The position numbers and the translations under genes were made by a program. The notes beneath the pieces are model-generated. The model saw only the letters and a program-made list of their open reading frames with translations, was not told the origin of the DNA and searched no databases. Of a stretch of DNA of 64,000 nucleotides, positions 50,702 through 59,049 are shown one piece after another (the stretch's first letter is position 1; each line of letters starts with the position of its first letter). Origin of the DNA: Polyangiaceae bacterium (GTDB lineage: Bacteria > Myxococcota_A > Polyangia > Polyangiales > Polyangiaceae); assembly GCA_019637295.1 (NCBI GenBank), contig JAHBVX010000001.1, positions 719,501 through 783,500 of the forward strand. The letters are read 5' to 3'.

Positions 50702-52042
50702 TCAACGCTCCAGCGCCACGGTCGCGATCAGCTTTCGCTGCACGGGGGGCGCTCCCCAGTGCTCCGGGCGTACGGAGATGCGATCCCGGTAGGCCCGGAC
50801 GCTCACGGCGCCGTCCAGAGTCGAGCGCGGCAGGGCGCGTACGTACGCCGTCAGGCGCTCGACCGAGACCGAGCCGTACACGCCCGCCAAGCTCCACAGC
50901 TCCGCCCACTGCCGTTGACTGCGATACCCCGAGCGGCTGCGCGCGTGCCGCAGCGGTCGCGCAGTGCCGTCCGCCAGCACGACCTCGAGCCCGAGGTCGG
51001 GCATCAACGCTCCGACGCGCCACTGAAACGTCGGGTAGCAGGCCAACGGATAGGAGCGCATCTGCCCGCGCGCGCCCTGTATCGTCGCGCCCAGGACGAG
51101 CAGCGTCGCGGTTGCCCACAGCACCCCCCGTCGCCGCGCTGACTCCTCGGGGGGCGCTTCAACGACGTCGGCCCTCGCGGGGCCCGGCGTGCGTCGCCAG
51201 CGCGTGAGCCAGGCCCCGGCGCGCAGCAGCGCGGCTCTCGGATCGATCAGCACCGCGTAGCAGAGCCACAGGCTCGCGAACGGGATGCGAAACACCCACT
51301 CGCTCAGCAAGTGAAACGAGAGCCCTGTCAGCGCGAGCCACGGCCGCGCGCGTCGCCAGAACAGCAGCGGCAAGAAGCCAAGCTCGAACAGCAGTACGAA
51401 CACGCCGCCCGTCTTCAAGAGCCACGGCGCCCGGTCGATGCGTAGGCTCGGCACCACGCCGTGCTGCGCCCACTTCCAGTGCAGCTGATTGAGCAGGTTG
51501 TCGCCCAACGCCCAGTCCAGGCCACTCTCGCGCAGCTTGTGCAGCCCTGGGAAGAAATAGATCACGCCGAGCAGCACGCGTACCGTCCATAGAGGCAGCG
51601 CGTAGCGCGAGTGCGTCGTATCGAGCGGGCGCGTCGCGTCCCAGGCGAGCACATCGGCGCAGGGGCTGGCCGCGAGCACCAGCGCGAACCACAAGAGGTG
51701 CATGTCGTGCCAGACGAAGCCAGCGAGCTGCGCGATGGCGAACAAGTAGAAGGCCGTGACCGAGAGCAAGGCCAGCGCCGCTCGCGCGTACACCCCGAGG
51801 GAGGCGAGCACGGCGGCGAACAGCACGATGGCTTGCGCGCCCCGTGCCCAGCTCTCGTTGATGGGCACCAAGGCCACGAACCAACTGAGCCCCTCGGGCA
51901 CGGACCAGCGCGCAGGCTCCCAGCCAGCCACCGCCACGCCTGCGGTGAAGCCTGGCGACAGCAGCATCAGGAGGGGCACCACCACGCGGAGCAGCGCGAG
52001 GCTCAGCGCGGGCTCGGCGCGCAGCGCGCGGTCGGTCGGCAT
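50702..52042 (-). CDS. HTTM-domain integral membrane protein
   Basis: This 446-residue protein has about eight to ten membrane helices in the first 330 residues and a soluble C-terminal domain. The HTTM (horizontally transferred transmembrane) fold is shared with vitamin-K gamma-carboxylase. It is suggested by FYLFAIAQLAGFVWHDMHLL, VIYFFPGLHKLRESGLDWA and the following FFxxGLxKLR-type motif with WALGDNLLNQ. The carboxylase active-site Lys cannot be assigned here, so carboxylation should not be inferred. The C-terminal domain (after about 330) has several Tyr/Trp/Arg-rich segments of unknown role. It is convergent with the exported-protein gene and divergent from the Mo/W operon. Confidence 0.8.
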   Translation of the reverse strand: MPTDRALRAEPALSLALLRVVVPLLMLLSPGFTAGVAVAGWEPARWSVPEGLSWFVALVPINESWARGAQAIVLFAAVLASLGVYARAALALLSVTAFYLFAIAQLAGFVWHDMHLLWFALVLAASPCADVLAWDATRPLDTTHSRYALPLWTVRVLLGVIYFFPGLHKLRESGLDWALGDNLLNQLHWKWAQHGVVPSLRIDRAPWLLKTGGVFVLLFELGFLPLLFWRRARPWLALTGLSFHLLSEWVFRIPFASLWLCYAVLIDPRAALLRAGAWLTRWRRTPGPARADVVEAPPEESARRRGVLWATATLLVLGATIQGARGQMRSYPLACYPTFQWRVGALMPDLGLEVVLADGTARPLRHARSRSGYRSQRQWAELWSLAGVYGSVSVERLTAYVRALPRSTLDGAVSVRAYRDRISVRPEHWGAPPVQRKLIATVALER

Positions 52043-52094
52043 GGCTAGGGTGGTGTCGGTCGGACCCCGCGAGGATACGGCGGTCTTCGTCCAG

Positions 52095-52156
52095 CTGACG
52101 ACCGTCAGCCGTCACCTTGACAGGTAATGTTGATGCCGCGTAAAGCTTACTTGTCA
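52095..52156. promoter_or_regulatory. Inverted repeats upstream of the Mo/W operon
   Basis: TGACAGGTAA (52118-52127) and TTACTTGTCA (52147-52156) are inverted with 9 of 10 positions matching; the right arm touches the start codon of the XRE-PBP regulator gene, and centres are 29 bp apart. A second perfect inverted repeat, CTGACG-AC-CGTCAG, lies at 52095-52108. A TTGACA at 52117-52122 could serve as a -35 box. The arrangement suits autoregulation by the first operon product. Confidence 0.65.
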
Positions 52157-53250
52157 TGTCGGCCAACCGCGTGCGCGAGCTCCGAGAATCCCGTGGCCTC
52201 TCGCAGTCGGCGCTGGCCGCCGCCGCCGGGCTCTCGCGGCAGAGCATCGGCGCCATCGAGGCGGGCCGCTCGGTGCCGGGGGTGGACGTGGCGCTCAGGC
52301 TAGCGAGCCTGCTCGAGTGCCCGGTGGAGAGCCTGTTCGCCGCGGCGCCCGAGTCTCTGCTCTTCGCCGAGCCGGCCGGAGCGCCGCGCCGAGGCCGAGT
52401 CGCGCTGGCGCACCTCGCCGGGCGCTGGGTCGCTCACTCGCTTGGCGGTGTCGCCGCGGGCGCGATGGCGGACGGGCTCGTCGAGCGAGCGAACGACGAG
52501 CCCATCGCGGTCACGCCCCTGCGCTCCCTCGCGGAGGCCCGCGAGAACGTCGTGATCATGGGCTGCGCTACCGCGCTCGGGCTGCTCGCCGAGCGACTGA
52601 GCGCGCGCGCAGGGATGGGCAGGTTCTTCTGGGCGTCGAGCTCGAGCGCTCGGGCGCTCGAAGCGCTCGGACGCGAGCAGGTTCACGTCGCGGGCGTTCA
52701 CTTCGTTGGTTCGCGAGGGGAAGACGGGAACGTCGAGGCCATACGGGCTCACGCCCGCGTCAAGCCCGTCGAGCTCGTCACGCTCGCGCGCTGGGAGCAG
52801 GGGCTCGTCACCGCGTCGGGCAATCCAAAGAAGCTATCCAAGCCCGGCGACCTCGCTCGTCGTGGCGTGCGGCTCGTCACGCGGGAGCCCGGTTCGGGCG
52901 CGCACAGCTTGCTCGAGCGAGAGCTCGAGGGGGCGGGGCTCGACTCAGCCCGCGTCAATCGGGACGCCATCGTGGGCAGCGGCCACCTCGAAGTGGCCGG
53001 CGCCGTGGCGATGGGCGCCGCGGACGTGGGCATCGCGACCCGCGACGCGGCCATCGCCTTCGGCCTCCACTTCTTGCCGCTCGCCGAGGAGCGCTTCGAT
53101 CTGGTCGTCCCCCTGGACCTGGCGGCGGATTCACGGGTGCAGCGCCTGCTCGACGTGCTCACGAGTGCGCCGTTTCGCCGGGAGATCTCGGCGCTAGGCT
53201 ACGACGCGAGCCCCGCCGGTGAGCGGGTGGCGCTGCCGGAGGTCGCGTGA
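52156..53250 (+). CDS. XRE-PBP fusion regulator of molybdate/tungstate uptake
   Basis: This 364-residue protein has a Cro/C1-type helix-turn-helix at residues 4-58 (RELRESRGLSQSALAAAAGL, then QSIGAIEAGRSVPGVDVAL) and a periplasmic-binding-protein-like ligand domain (about 75-355). This combination is used by oxyanion-responsive regulators that sense the transported anion or the Mo cofactor. The ligand-domain loop SGNPKKLSKPGDL and the GSGAHSLL segment are typical binding loops. It is the first gene of the operon and overlaps the porin gene by GTGA. The inverted repeat at its start codon suggests autoregulation. It differs from ModE, which carries a LysR-like helix-turn-helix and molbindin domains. 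Confidence 0.85.
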   Translation: MSANRVRELRESRGLSQSALAAAAGLSRQSIGAIEAGRSVPGVDVALRLASLLECPVESLFAAAPESLLFAEPAGAPRRGRVALAHLAGRWVAHSLGGVAAGAMADGLVERANDEPIAVTPLRSLAEARENVVIMGCATALGLLAERLSARAGMGRFFWASSSSARALEALGREQVHVAGVHFVGSRGEDGNVEAIRAHARVKPVELVTLARWEQGLVTASGNPKKLSKPGDLARRGVRLVTREPGSGAHSLLERELEGAGLDSARVNRDAIVGSGHLEVAGAVAMGAADVGIATRDAAIAFGLHFLPLAEERFDLVVPLDLAADSRVQRLLDVLTSAPFRREISALGYDASPAGERVALPEVA

Positions 53251-54620
53251 GGTCGCCGCTGTTGCTGGCGGCGCTGCTACTGACGGCGCCGGCCGCCGCG
53301 ACCGAAGCACCGTCCAAGCCCTGGCGCGTGCATCAGGCCACCGGTGCGCCGGATTGGCTGTGGTTCGGCGCGGAGCAGCGGACGCGCTTCGAGCACCTCG
53401 CCCACGACTTTCGCGCGGCCCACGAAGGCAACGCGACGGCCCTCGCGCTGCGCACGTCGATCGCAGCCGAACTCCGCTTGGCGCCGCTGGCGCTGGGGGT
53501 AGAGGTGCAAGACTCGCGCATGCTCGCGACCGAGGGCGCGCCGCTGGACACGACGCACGTCGATCCCCTCGACGTGCTCCAGGCCTATGTGCGACTGAAG
53601 CACTCCGCCGTGCTGGACGCGGGCGACGAGGCGCAAGTGACGCTCGGTCGCTTCACCATGAGCCTCGGCAGCCAGCGCCTGGTCTCGCGCAACGACTTTC
53701 GCAACACCAACAACAACTTCACTGGGATCGATCTGTCGTGGACGACCGCCGCGCGCCAGTCCCTGCGCGCGTTCGTCGTCTGGCCGGTGGTGCGGCTGCC
53801 CTCGGAGCCTGACGCCCTCGCGGACCATCGCCTGGCCCGGGATCGCGAGAGCACTCGGACAGTGTTCTGGGGCACGTTTCACAGCCTGCCGCTGCCCTCC
53901 GAGCTCGAGCTGGAGCTGTATGTGTTCGGTCTGCACGAGCGTGACGAGGACTTCGCGCCGTCGACCAACCGTCGCCTGGTCACGCCCGGGGCGCGGCTGC
54001 TCCGCGCGCCCAAAGCAGGGCAGCTCGACTTCCAGTTCGAGCCCATGGTGCAGGTGGGCACGTCGCGGGCGTCGCGGGCGGTCGCCGACCGGGAGAACCT
54101 CTCGCATCGCGCCGCGTCTACCCATGCGTCGGTCGGCTATCGCTTCGACGCGCCGTGGACACCTCGCGTCGTCGTCCAGCACGACTACGCCAGCGGAGAT
54201 CGCGAGCCGAACGACGGCGAGAACAACCGCTTCAGCCCCCTGTTCGGCACGGGGCGGTTCGAGTTCGGCCCGTCGGGCCTGTTCGGGACGGTCGCGCGTG
54301 CGAACCTGCACTCGCCAGGACTGCGCGTGGAGGCTGAGCCGCACGCGCAGGTGGACGCGTTCGTCGCGTATCGGCCGTTCTGGCTCGCGTCGAAGCGCGA
54401 CGCCTGGACCACCGCGGGCATGCGCGACCCGACCGGGGACTCGGGCAGCTTCATCGGTCATCAGCTCGAGGCGCGGGTTCGCTGGCACGCCGTGCCCAAG
54501 AACCTCGCCCTCGAGCTCGGCGCCGCTCACCTCGCGCGCGGTGAGTTCGCCAAATCCGCCCCGGGCGGTCGGAGCGAGCCGTCCAGCTTCGCGTACGGAC
54601 AAGTCACCCTGACCCTCTGA
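53247..54620 (+). CDS. Outer-membrane porin of the alginate-export (AlgE-like) family
   Basis: This 457-residue protein has a short signal peptide (LLLAALLLTAPAAA) and a body made of amphipathic beta strands, many with aromatic girdle residues (WRVHQATGAPDWLWFGAEQR, FNxx-type turns), ending in the strand VTLTL. The alginate_export domain pattern is visible in GRFTMSLGSQRLVSRNDFRN, then TNNNFTGIDL. It lies between the regulator and modA with an overlap or small gap on both sides, so it probably supplies molybdate or tungstate to the periplasm. A porin inside a mod operon is unusual in my experience. The GTG start at 53247 is set by the overlap. Confidence 0.85.
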   Translation: MRSPLLLAALLLTAPAAATEAPSKPWRVHQATGAPDWLWFGAEQRTRFEHLAHDFRAAHEGNATALALRTSIAAELRLAPLALGVEVQDSRMLATEGAPLDTTHVDPLDVLQAYVRLKHSAVLDAGDEAQVTLGRFTMSLGSQRLVSRNDFRNTNNNFTGIDLSWTTAARQSLRAFVVWPVVRLPSEPDALADHRLARDRESTRTVFWGTFHSLPLPSELELELYVFGLHERDEDFAPSTNRRLVTPGARLLRAPKAGQLDFQFEPMVQVGTSRASRAVADRENLSHRAASTHASVGYRFDAPWTPRVVVQHDYASGDREPNDGENNRFSPLFGTGRFEFGPSGLFGTVARANLHSPGLRVEAEPHAQVDAFVAYRPFWLASKRDAWTTAGMRDPTGDSGSFIGHQLEARVRWHAVPKNLALELGAAHLARGEFAKSAPGGRSEPSSFAYGQVTLTL

Positions 54621-54628
54621 GGAGTGCA

Positions 54629-55540
54629 ATGAACGACTCCTGCCTGTCTCGGACCGTAGCCTGTCTCGCTGCATTCCTGCTGCTGCTCACCTCCGGCTGC
54701 GCCAAGTCCCAGGCCAGCACCGAACGCGACGACGACTCCGGGGCTAGCAGCGCCGAGCTCAGACCCTTCGCCGGGCAGCGTATCGAGCTGTTCATCGGCT
54801 CCGCGTCGAAGCCGCCGACGGAGGCTGCCGCCGCGGCGTTCGAGAAGAAGTCCGGAGCCACGCTCGAGCTGCACTTTGGCGGCTCTGGCAAGATGCTCAG
54901 TGAGATGAAGCTGTCCGAGCGCGGCGACATCTACTTTCCGGGTTCGTCGGACTACATGGAGATCGCCAAGCGCGAGGGGCTGGTGGATCCGGCGAGCGAG
55001 CAGCGAGTGGTGTACCTGTTGCCGGCCATCAACGTCGTGCGCGGGAACCCGAAAGCGATCAAGAGCGTCGCGGATCTCGCCAAGCCCGGCATGCGCGTCG
55101 GCATCGCGCGCCCGGACACGGTGTGCGTGGGCCTGTACGCCGTGGAGCTGCTCGAGTCCCTCGGCCTCGCAGCCGCCGTAAAGCCGAACATCGTTACGCA
55201 CGCGGAGTCGTGTGAGAAGACCGCGCAGCTCGTCTCGCTCCGCACCGTGGACGCGGTGCTCGGTTGGGAGGTGTTCGAGCACTGGGATCCGAAGAACATC
55301 GAGACCATCTACCTGCCGCCGGAGCAGGTCACCCGCATCGGCTACATCCCCGCGGCGGTGGGGAAGAACGCGCGGCTCCCCGCGCTCGCCAGGGCGTTCA
55401 TCGCGTTCCTGATCGACGAGGAAGGCCGCGCCATCTACCGCAGGTGGCATTACGCCACGTCTGTCGAGGAGGCGCGCGAGCGCGCGATGCCGAGCACACC
55501 GGTGGGCGGCGAGTGGCAGCTACCGCCCGCCTGGCAGTGA
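54629..55540 (+). CDS. modA: Molybdate/tungstate ABC transporter substrate-binding lipoprotein
   Basis: This 303-residue lipoprotein has a signal ending in LLTSGCAKSQ. The mature domain is a class II periplasmic binding fold. IELFIGSASKPPTEAAAAAF opens the first lobe, GGSGKMLSEMKLSERGDIYF carries the anion-binding Ser pattern of ModA/WtpA proteins, and DAVLGWEVFEHW closes the second lobe. Selectivity for molybdate versus tungstate cannot be read from these loops. It is followed directly by permease and ATPase genes (1-nt gap, then GTGA). Confidence 0.88.
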   Translation: MNDSCLSRTVACLAAFLLLLTSGCAKSQASTERDDDSGASSAELRPFAGQRIELFIGSASKPPTEAAAAAFEKKSGATLELHFGGSGKMLSEMKLSERGDIYFPGSSDYMEIAKREGLVDPASEQRVVYLLPAINVVRGNPKAIKSVADLAKPGMRVGIARPDTVCVGLYAVELLESLGLAAAVKPNIVTHAESCEKTAQLVSLRTVDAVLGWEVFEHWDPKNIETIYLPPEQVTRIGYIPAAVGKNARLPALARAFIAFLIDEEGRAIYRRWHYATSVEEARERAMPSTPVGGEWQLPPAWQ

Positions 55541-55541
55541 G

Positions 55542-56333
55542 ATGCGACGACTGGGGCTCGGCTTCTCGACGTACCTGCTCGCGGGCCTGGGCGTCGCGGT
55601 CAGCACCGTGCTGGCCCTGATCGCGGTGCAGGTCGCGTTTACCCAAGACGGTGGTGGTCCACTGCGCGCGCTCGGTGAGCCCGACATCCGCTTCGCCGTC
55701 TGGCTCAGCCTGTGGACCAGCACGACCGCGGCCGTCTTGGCCTTGGTCGTCGCGGTGCCGGCGGCTTACGCTCTGGCGCGCTTTCACTTCCGGGGCAAGG
55801 CCCTGGTGGACGGGTTGCTCGACGTCCCCATCGTGCTGTCGCCGGTAGTGCTCGGCATCGCGCTCATCTTGGTCTTTCGCAGCGCGCCCGGTCGCTTCGT
55901 CGAGGAGAACGTGCTCCGCTTCGTGTTCGAGGTGCCCGGCATCCTCGCGGCGCAGTTCGTGCTCGCGCTGGCGATGGAGATCCGCGTGCTGAAGGCGGCG
56001 TTCGAGGACCTCGACCCACGCTACGAGCAAGTGGCGCGCGTCCTGGGCTGCTCGCCGTGGGCGGCCTTCCGTCGCGTCACGCTGCCGATGTCCCGCAGCG
56101 CTCTGGTCGCTGCCTTCGTGCTCGGCTTCAGCCGGGCGCTGGGTGATTTCGGTGCCACGGTCACGGTGGCGGGGTCGGTTCGCTTCAAGACCGAGACGAT
56201 GCCGATCGCGATTTACAGCAACCTGGCCAGCGTGCGCATCGGCAAGGCGCTCGGTCTGGCGCTGCTGCTCACGCTCATCGCGCTGTGCGTGCTCACCCTG
56301 GTGCGTGCGGTCGGAGCTCGGAGGCGCGTGTGA
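55542..56333 (+). CDS. modB: Molybdate-type ABC transporter permease
   Basis: This 263-residue membrane protein has about six helices. The ABC-permease EAA loop is visible around residues 165-190 (LGCSPWAAFRRVTLPMSRSA, with Gly at the usual place), as in ModB. The first helix region LGLGFSTYLLAGLGVAV follows an ATG at 55542, 1 nt after the modA stop. The EAA loop should contact the ATPase encoded next. The length is normal for ModB (about 230-270). Confidence 0.9.
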   Translation: MRRLGLGFSTYLLAGLGVAVSTVLALIAVQVAFTQDGGGPLRALGEPDIRFAVWLSLWTSTTAAVLALVVAVPAAYALARFHFRGKALVDGLLDVPIVLSPVVLGIALILVFRSAPGRFVEENVLRFVFEVPGILAAQFVLALAMEIRVLKAAFEDLDPRYEQVARVLGCSPWAAFRRVTLPMSRSALVAAFVLGFSRALGDFGATVTVAGSVRFKTETMPIAIYSNLASVRIGKALGLALLLTLIALCVLTLVRAVGARRRV

Positions 56334-57400
56334 TCGCGGTTCGAGAGCTGGTAGCCCTCGCGGGTAGCTTCCGGCTCGGTCCGATCGAGCTGCAGCTCGG
56401 CGCCGGGGAGTTCCTGGTGCTGCTCGGCCCGTCCGGCGCCGGGAAGACCTTGCTGCTCGAGAGCCTGGTCGGGCTGGCGCCCATCGAGAGCGGCGCGGTC
56501 GTTCTCGACGGACAGGACGTGACCGCGCTGGCTCCGGAGCGGCGCGAAGTGGCCTACATGCCGCAGGACGTCGCGCTCTTCCCTCACCTGTCCGTGCGGG
56601 ACAACGTGCTCTTCGGGCGTCGCGCCCGCGGTACGATGCAGGGTGCGGCCGCCGAGCTCGAGCATATCGCTCAGAAGCTCGGTATCGGTGAGCTGCTCGC
56701 GCGACCTCGGGTCCAGACTCTGTCGGGTGGCGAGCGGCAACGCGTCGCGCTCGCCCGCTCGCTGATCACCAACCCCCGCGTACTCTTCCTGGACGAGAGC
56801 TTCTCCGCGCTCGACGCGCACGTCCGGCGCCAACTGCTGCTGGAGGTGCGCGACCTGCAGAGTGCCCTCGGTCTGACGGTCGTGTACGTCACGCACTCGC
56901 AGCAGGAGGCGCTGGTCGTGGGTGACCGCGTGGTGGTGCTGATGCAGGGGCGCGTGGCGCAAGCGGGCGCGCCGCAAGACGTGCTCGGGCGGCCGACGAC
57001 GTTGTCGGCCGCGCGGTTCTTTCAGATCGAGAACCTGCTCCCGATCGAGTCGGCCGAGGGCGACACGTGCCGGGTCGGCGGGCTGACGATGCGCCTCGAC
57101 TCGGCGCCACCCCCCGGTGCTTCCGCTCGCTGGCTGGCCATCGCGGCGGCGGACGTGGTGCTCCTTGGCACCGCTGAGGCGCAGGCGCTTGGCCTCACGG
57201 ACAACGTGTTTCCTGCGCGGGTATCGAGCACGAAGGACGCGCGTTCCCGTCGCGTCGTGCGCCTCGCGCTGCACGCCAGCGGCGAGCAGGAGTTGGTGTG
57301 TGAGCTCGGAGCTCGAGACCGGCTACTCGACGCACGCAGGCTGAGGGAAGGCGACGACGTTGTCGTGTACTTGAACCCGAAGGTGGTCGCGGTGCTATGA
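56330..57400 (+). CDS. modC: Molybdate-type ABC transporter ATPase
   Basis: This 356-residue protein has a nucleotide-binding domain with Walker A GPSGAGKTLLLES, a Q-loop near YMPQDVALFPH, signature LSGGERQRVALARSL, Walker B RVLFLDESFSALD and the switch His in VTHSQQEA. Residues after about 230 form a regulatory domain with a TOBE-like fold (VFPARVSSTKDARSRRVVRL, then VVVYLNPKVVAVL), which binds oxyanion in ModC-type proteins and can inhibit transport when full. The GTG at 56330 overlaps modB (GTGA). Last gene of the operon. Confidence 0.92.
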   Translation: MIAVRELVALAGSFRLGPIELQLGAGEFLVLLGPSGAGKTLLLESLVGLAPIESGAVVLDGQDVTALAPERREVAYMPQDVALFPHLSVRDNVLFGRRARGTMQGAAAELEHIAQKLGIGELLARPRVQTLSGGERQRVALARSLITNPRVLFLDESFSALDAHVRRQLLLEVRDLQSALGLTVVYVTHSQQEALVVGDRVVVLMQGRVAQAGAPQDVLGRPTTLSAARFFQIENLLPIESAEGDTCRVGGLTMRLDSAPPPGASARWLAIAAADVVLLGTAEAQALGLTDNVFPARVSSTKDARSRRVVRLALHASGEQELVCELGARDRLLDARRLREGDDVVVYLNPKVVAVL

Positions 57401-57464
57401 GCAAGCACCCGCCAACCTGACGAGTCGCGGGCCACAGCCCCGACGTGCGTGGGGACACTCTGCC

Positions 57465-59039
57465 TCACCCGAGGCGTCCTGCCACGCACTCGCCGTGTAC
57501 GGCCGCAACGCGCGGCAGCGTGACCAAGAAGGTGGCGCCCGCGCCGAGCTCACTCTCTACCTGAATCGACCCGCGATGCGCCCGCACGATCTGCCGCGCT
57601 ATGTAGAGACCCAGCCCGAGACCATCGAGGTCGCGACTCTGCGCCGTACGCTCGAAGCGCTCGAAGATGCGCGAGCAGTCAGCGGCCGAGATCCCGATGC
57701 CATTGTCACGTACGCTGAGGTTTGCGTTCTCGCCGTCGGCGGTCAGGACGACCTGCGCCGGCTTGGAGTCACCATACTTCACCGCGTTGCACACGAGGTT
57801 CGTCAACAGTTGCTCGAGTCGCAGGCGGTCCCACCTGCCGGTGACTCCCGGAGTGACGTCCGCCGTCAGCGCCACCCCCGCGGCAGCAGCCTCCTCCCGA
57901 GTGCGCTCGACCACTTCGCAGACGAGCGCGCTCAGGTCCGTGTCTTGTAGCTGCAGTTCGAACTGCCCCAGGGTAATGCGTGAGACGTCCAACAGGTCGT
58001 CGAGCAAGCGCTCGAGGCGGTCGCATTGTCGCGCAGCGCCCTCGACCTTGCGCCGCGCCGGCTCATCGGCCTCGACCAGACGCTGCAAGCTCTGCACACG
58101 GAGCTTCAGCGCCGTCAGTGGCGTGCGCAGCTCGTGGGCAGCGATGGCCAGAAGCTCGTCCCTCGCCTCGAGCGCCCGCCTGAGCTCGTCGAAGTCGGTG
58201 AACGTGCCGATGTAGCCCACGATCCTGCCCTGAGGATCGTGCTCCGGAACCGTCCGGCACAGGTGCCAGCGGTAGCTAGCTTCCCGCCCCCGCAGTCGGC
58301 ACTCGAACTCACACTCACTACCGGTGTCGAGCGCACCCCGCCACACTGACTCGCACCGCTCCGCGTCCTCGGGATGCAGCGCGCCTAGCCAGTGCCAGCC
58401 ATCGGCTCGGACCTCCTCGGGCCCCGCGTACTCGGCCCAGCGCCGGTTCGTGTACGTGATCGCGCCGTCCGGGCCCGCCGTCCACACGATCTGCGGGACC
58501 GCCTCCGCCAGATTGAGGTACCGCCGCTCCGCCGCGACGCGAAGCTCGGCGATCGCCAGGTCTCGCTCGCGTCGTTCCGCCTCCCGCAGCGCCTCCGCCT
58601 GCCGCTTCAGGCGCTGATCCTTGCGATACAGGTCCGCGAAGACCGCGACCTTCGCCCGCACCACGTCGGGATCGACGGGCTTCGCCATGTAGTCGACCGC
58701 CCCAATGGCGTACCCTCGGTAGATCTTCGCGTGGTCCGGCGCCGCGGCGGTCAGAAAGATGATCGGCGTATGTCGCGAACGCTCCCGCTTCTTCAAGAGG
58801 GTTGCGAGCTCGAAGCCGTCCATGCCGGGCATGACGACGTCGAGCAGGATGACCGCAAAGTCCCGCGCCAACAGACAACGCAGGGCCTCGGGTCCCGAGT
58901 GCGCGCCGACGATCTCGTAGCCAGGCATGGACAAGGTCTCGCTCAGAGCGATGACGTTCTCCTCGCGGTCATCTACGATCAGGACCGCGACTCGCTCCGG
59001 GGCGGCCAGGGTCAGTTCGTCCAGACGTCGTGCTCTCAC
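57465..59039 (-). CDS. Response-regulator / PAS / histidine-kinase protein
   Basis: This 524-residue soluble signalling protein has an N-terminal receiver (about 15-135, with IVDDREEN, phospho-acceptor D67 in VILLDVVMPGMDG and K120 in DYMAKPVD), a PAS domain (about 168-290, NRRWAEYAGP), then HisKA with H302 in AIAAHELRTPLTAL and an HATPase domain (N box LVCNAVKYGD, G1 DNGIGI, G2 LGLGLYIARQ). With the receiver first, it may both receive phosphate from the neighbouring hybrid kinase and send it on. There is no transmembrane segment. It lies 10 nt downstream of the HAMP-array kinase gene, so the two are co-transcribed. Confidence 0.93.
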   Translation of the reverse strand: MRARRLDELTLAAPERVAVLIVDDREENVIALSETLSMPGYEIVGAHSGPEALRCLLARDFAVILLDVVMPGMDGFELATLLKKRERSRHTPIIFLTAAAPDHAKIYRGYAIGAVDYMAKPVDPDVVRAKVAVFADLYRKDQRLKRQAEALREAERRERDLAIAELRVAAERRYLNLAEAVPQIVWTAGPDGAITYTNRRWAEYAGPEEVRADGWHWLGALHPEDAERCESVWRGALDTGSECEFECRLRGREASYRWHLCRTVPEHDPQGRIVGYIGTFTDFDELRRALEARDELLAIAAHELRTPLTALKLRVQSLQRLVEADEPARRKVEGAARQCDRLERLLDDLLDVSRITLGQFELQLQDTDLSALVCEVVERTREEAAAAGVALTADVTPGVTGRWDRLRLEQLLTNLVCNAVKYGDSKPAQVVLTADGENANLSVRDNGIGISAADCSRIFERFERTAQSRDLDGLGLGLYIARQIVRAHRGSIQVESELGAGATFLVTLPRVAAVHGECVAGRLG

Positions 59040-59049
59040 GGCCGTGCCC

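Noticed and set aside
50702-52042. Vitamin-K-dependent carboxylase activity for the HTTM protein
   Set aside because: The fold is shared, but the catalytic Lys and the carboxylase substrate-binding domain cannot be identified.
57401-57464. Possible terminator between the Mo/W operon and the kinase gene
   Set aside because: No convincing stem with a T-tract is visible; the GC-rich pairings are weak.
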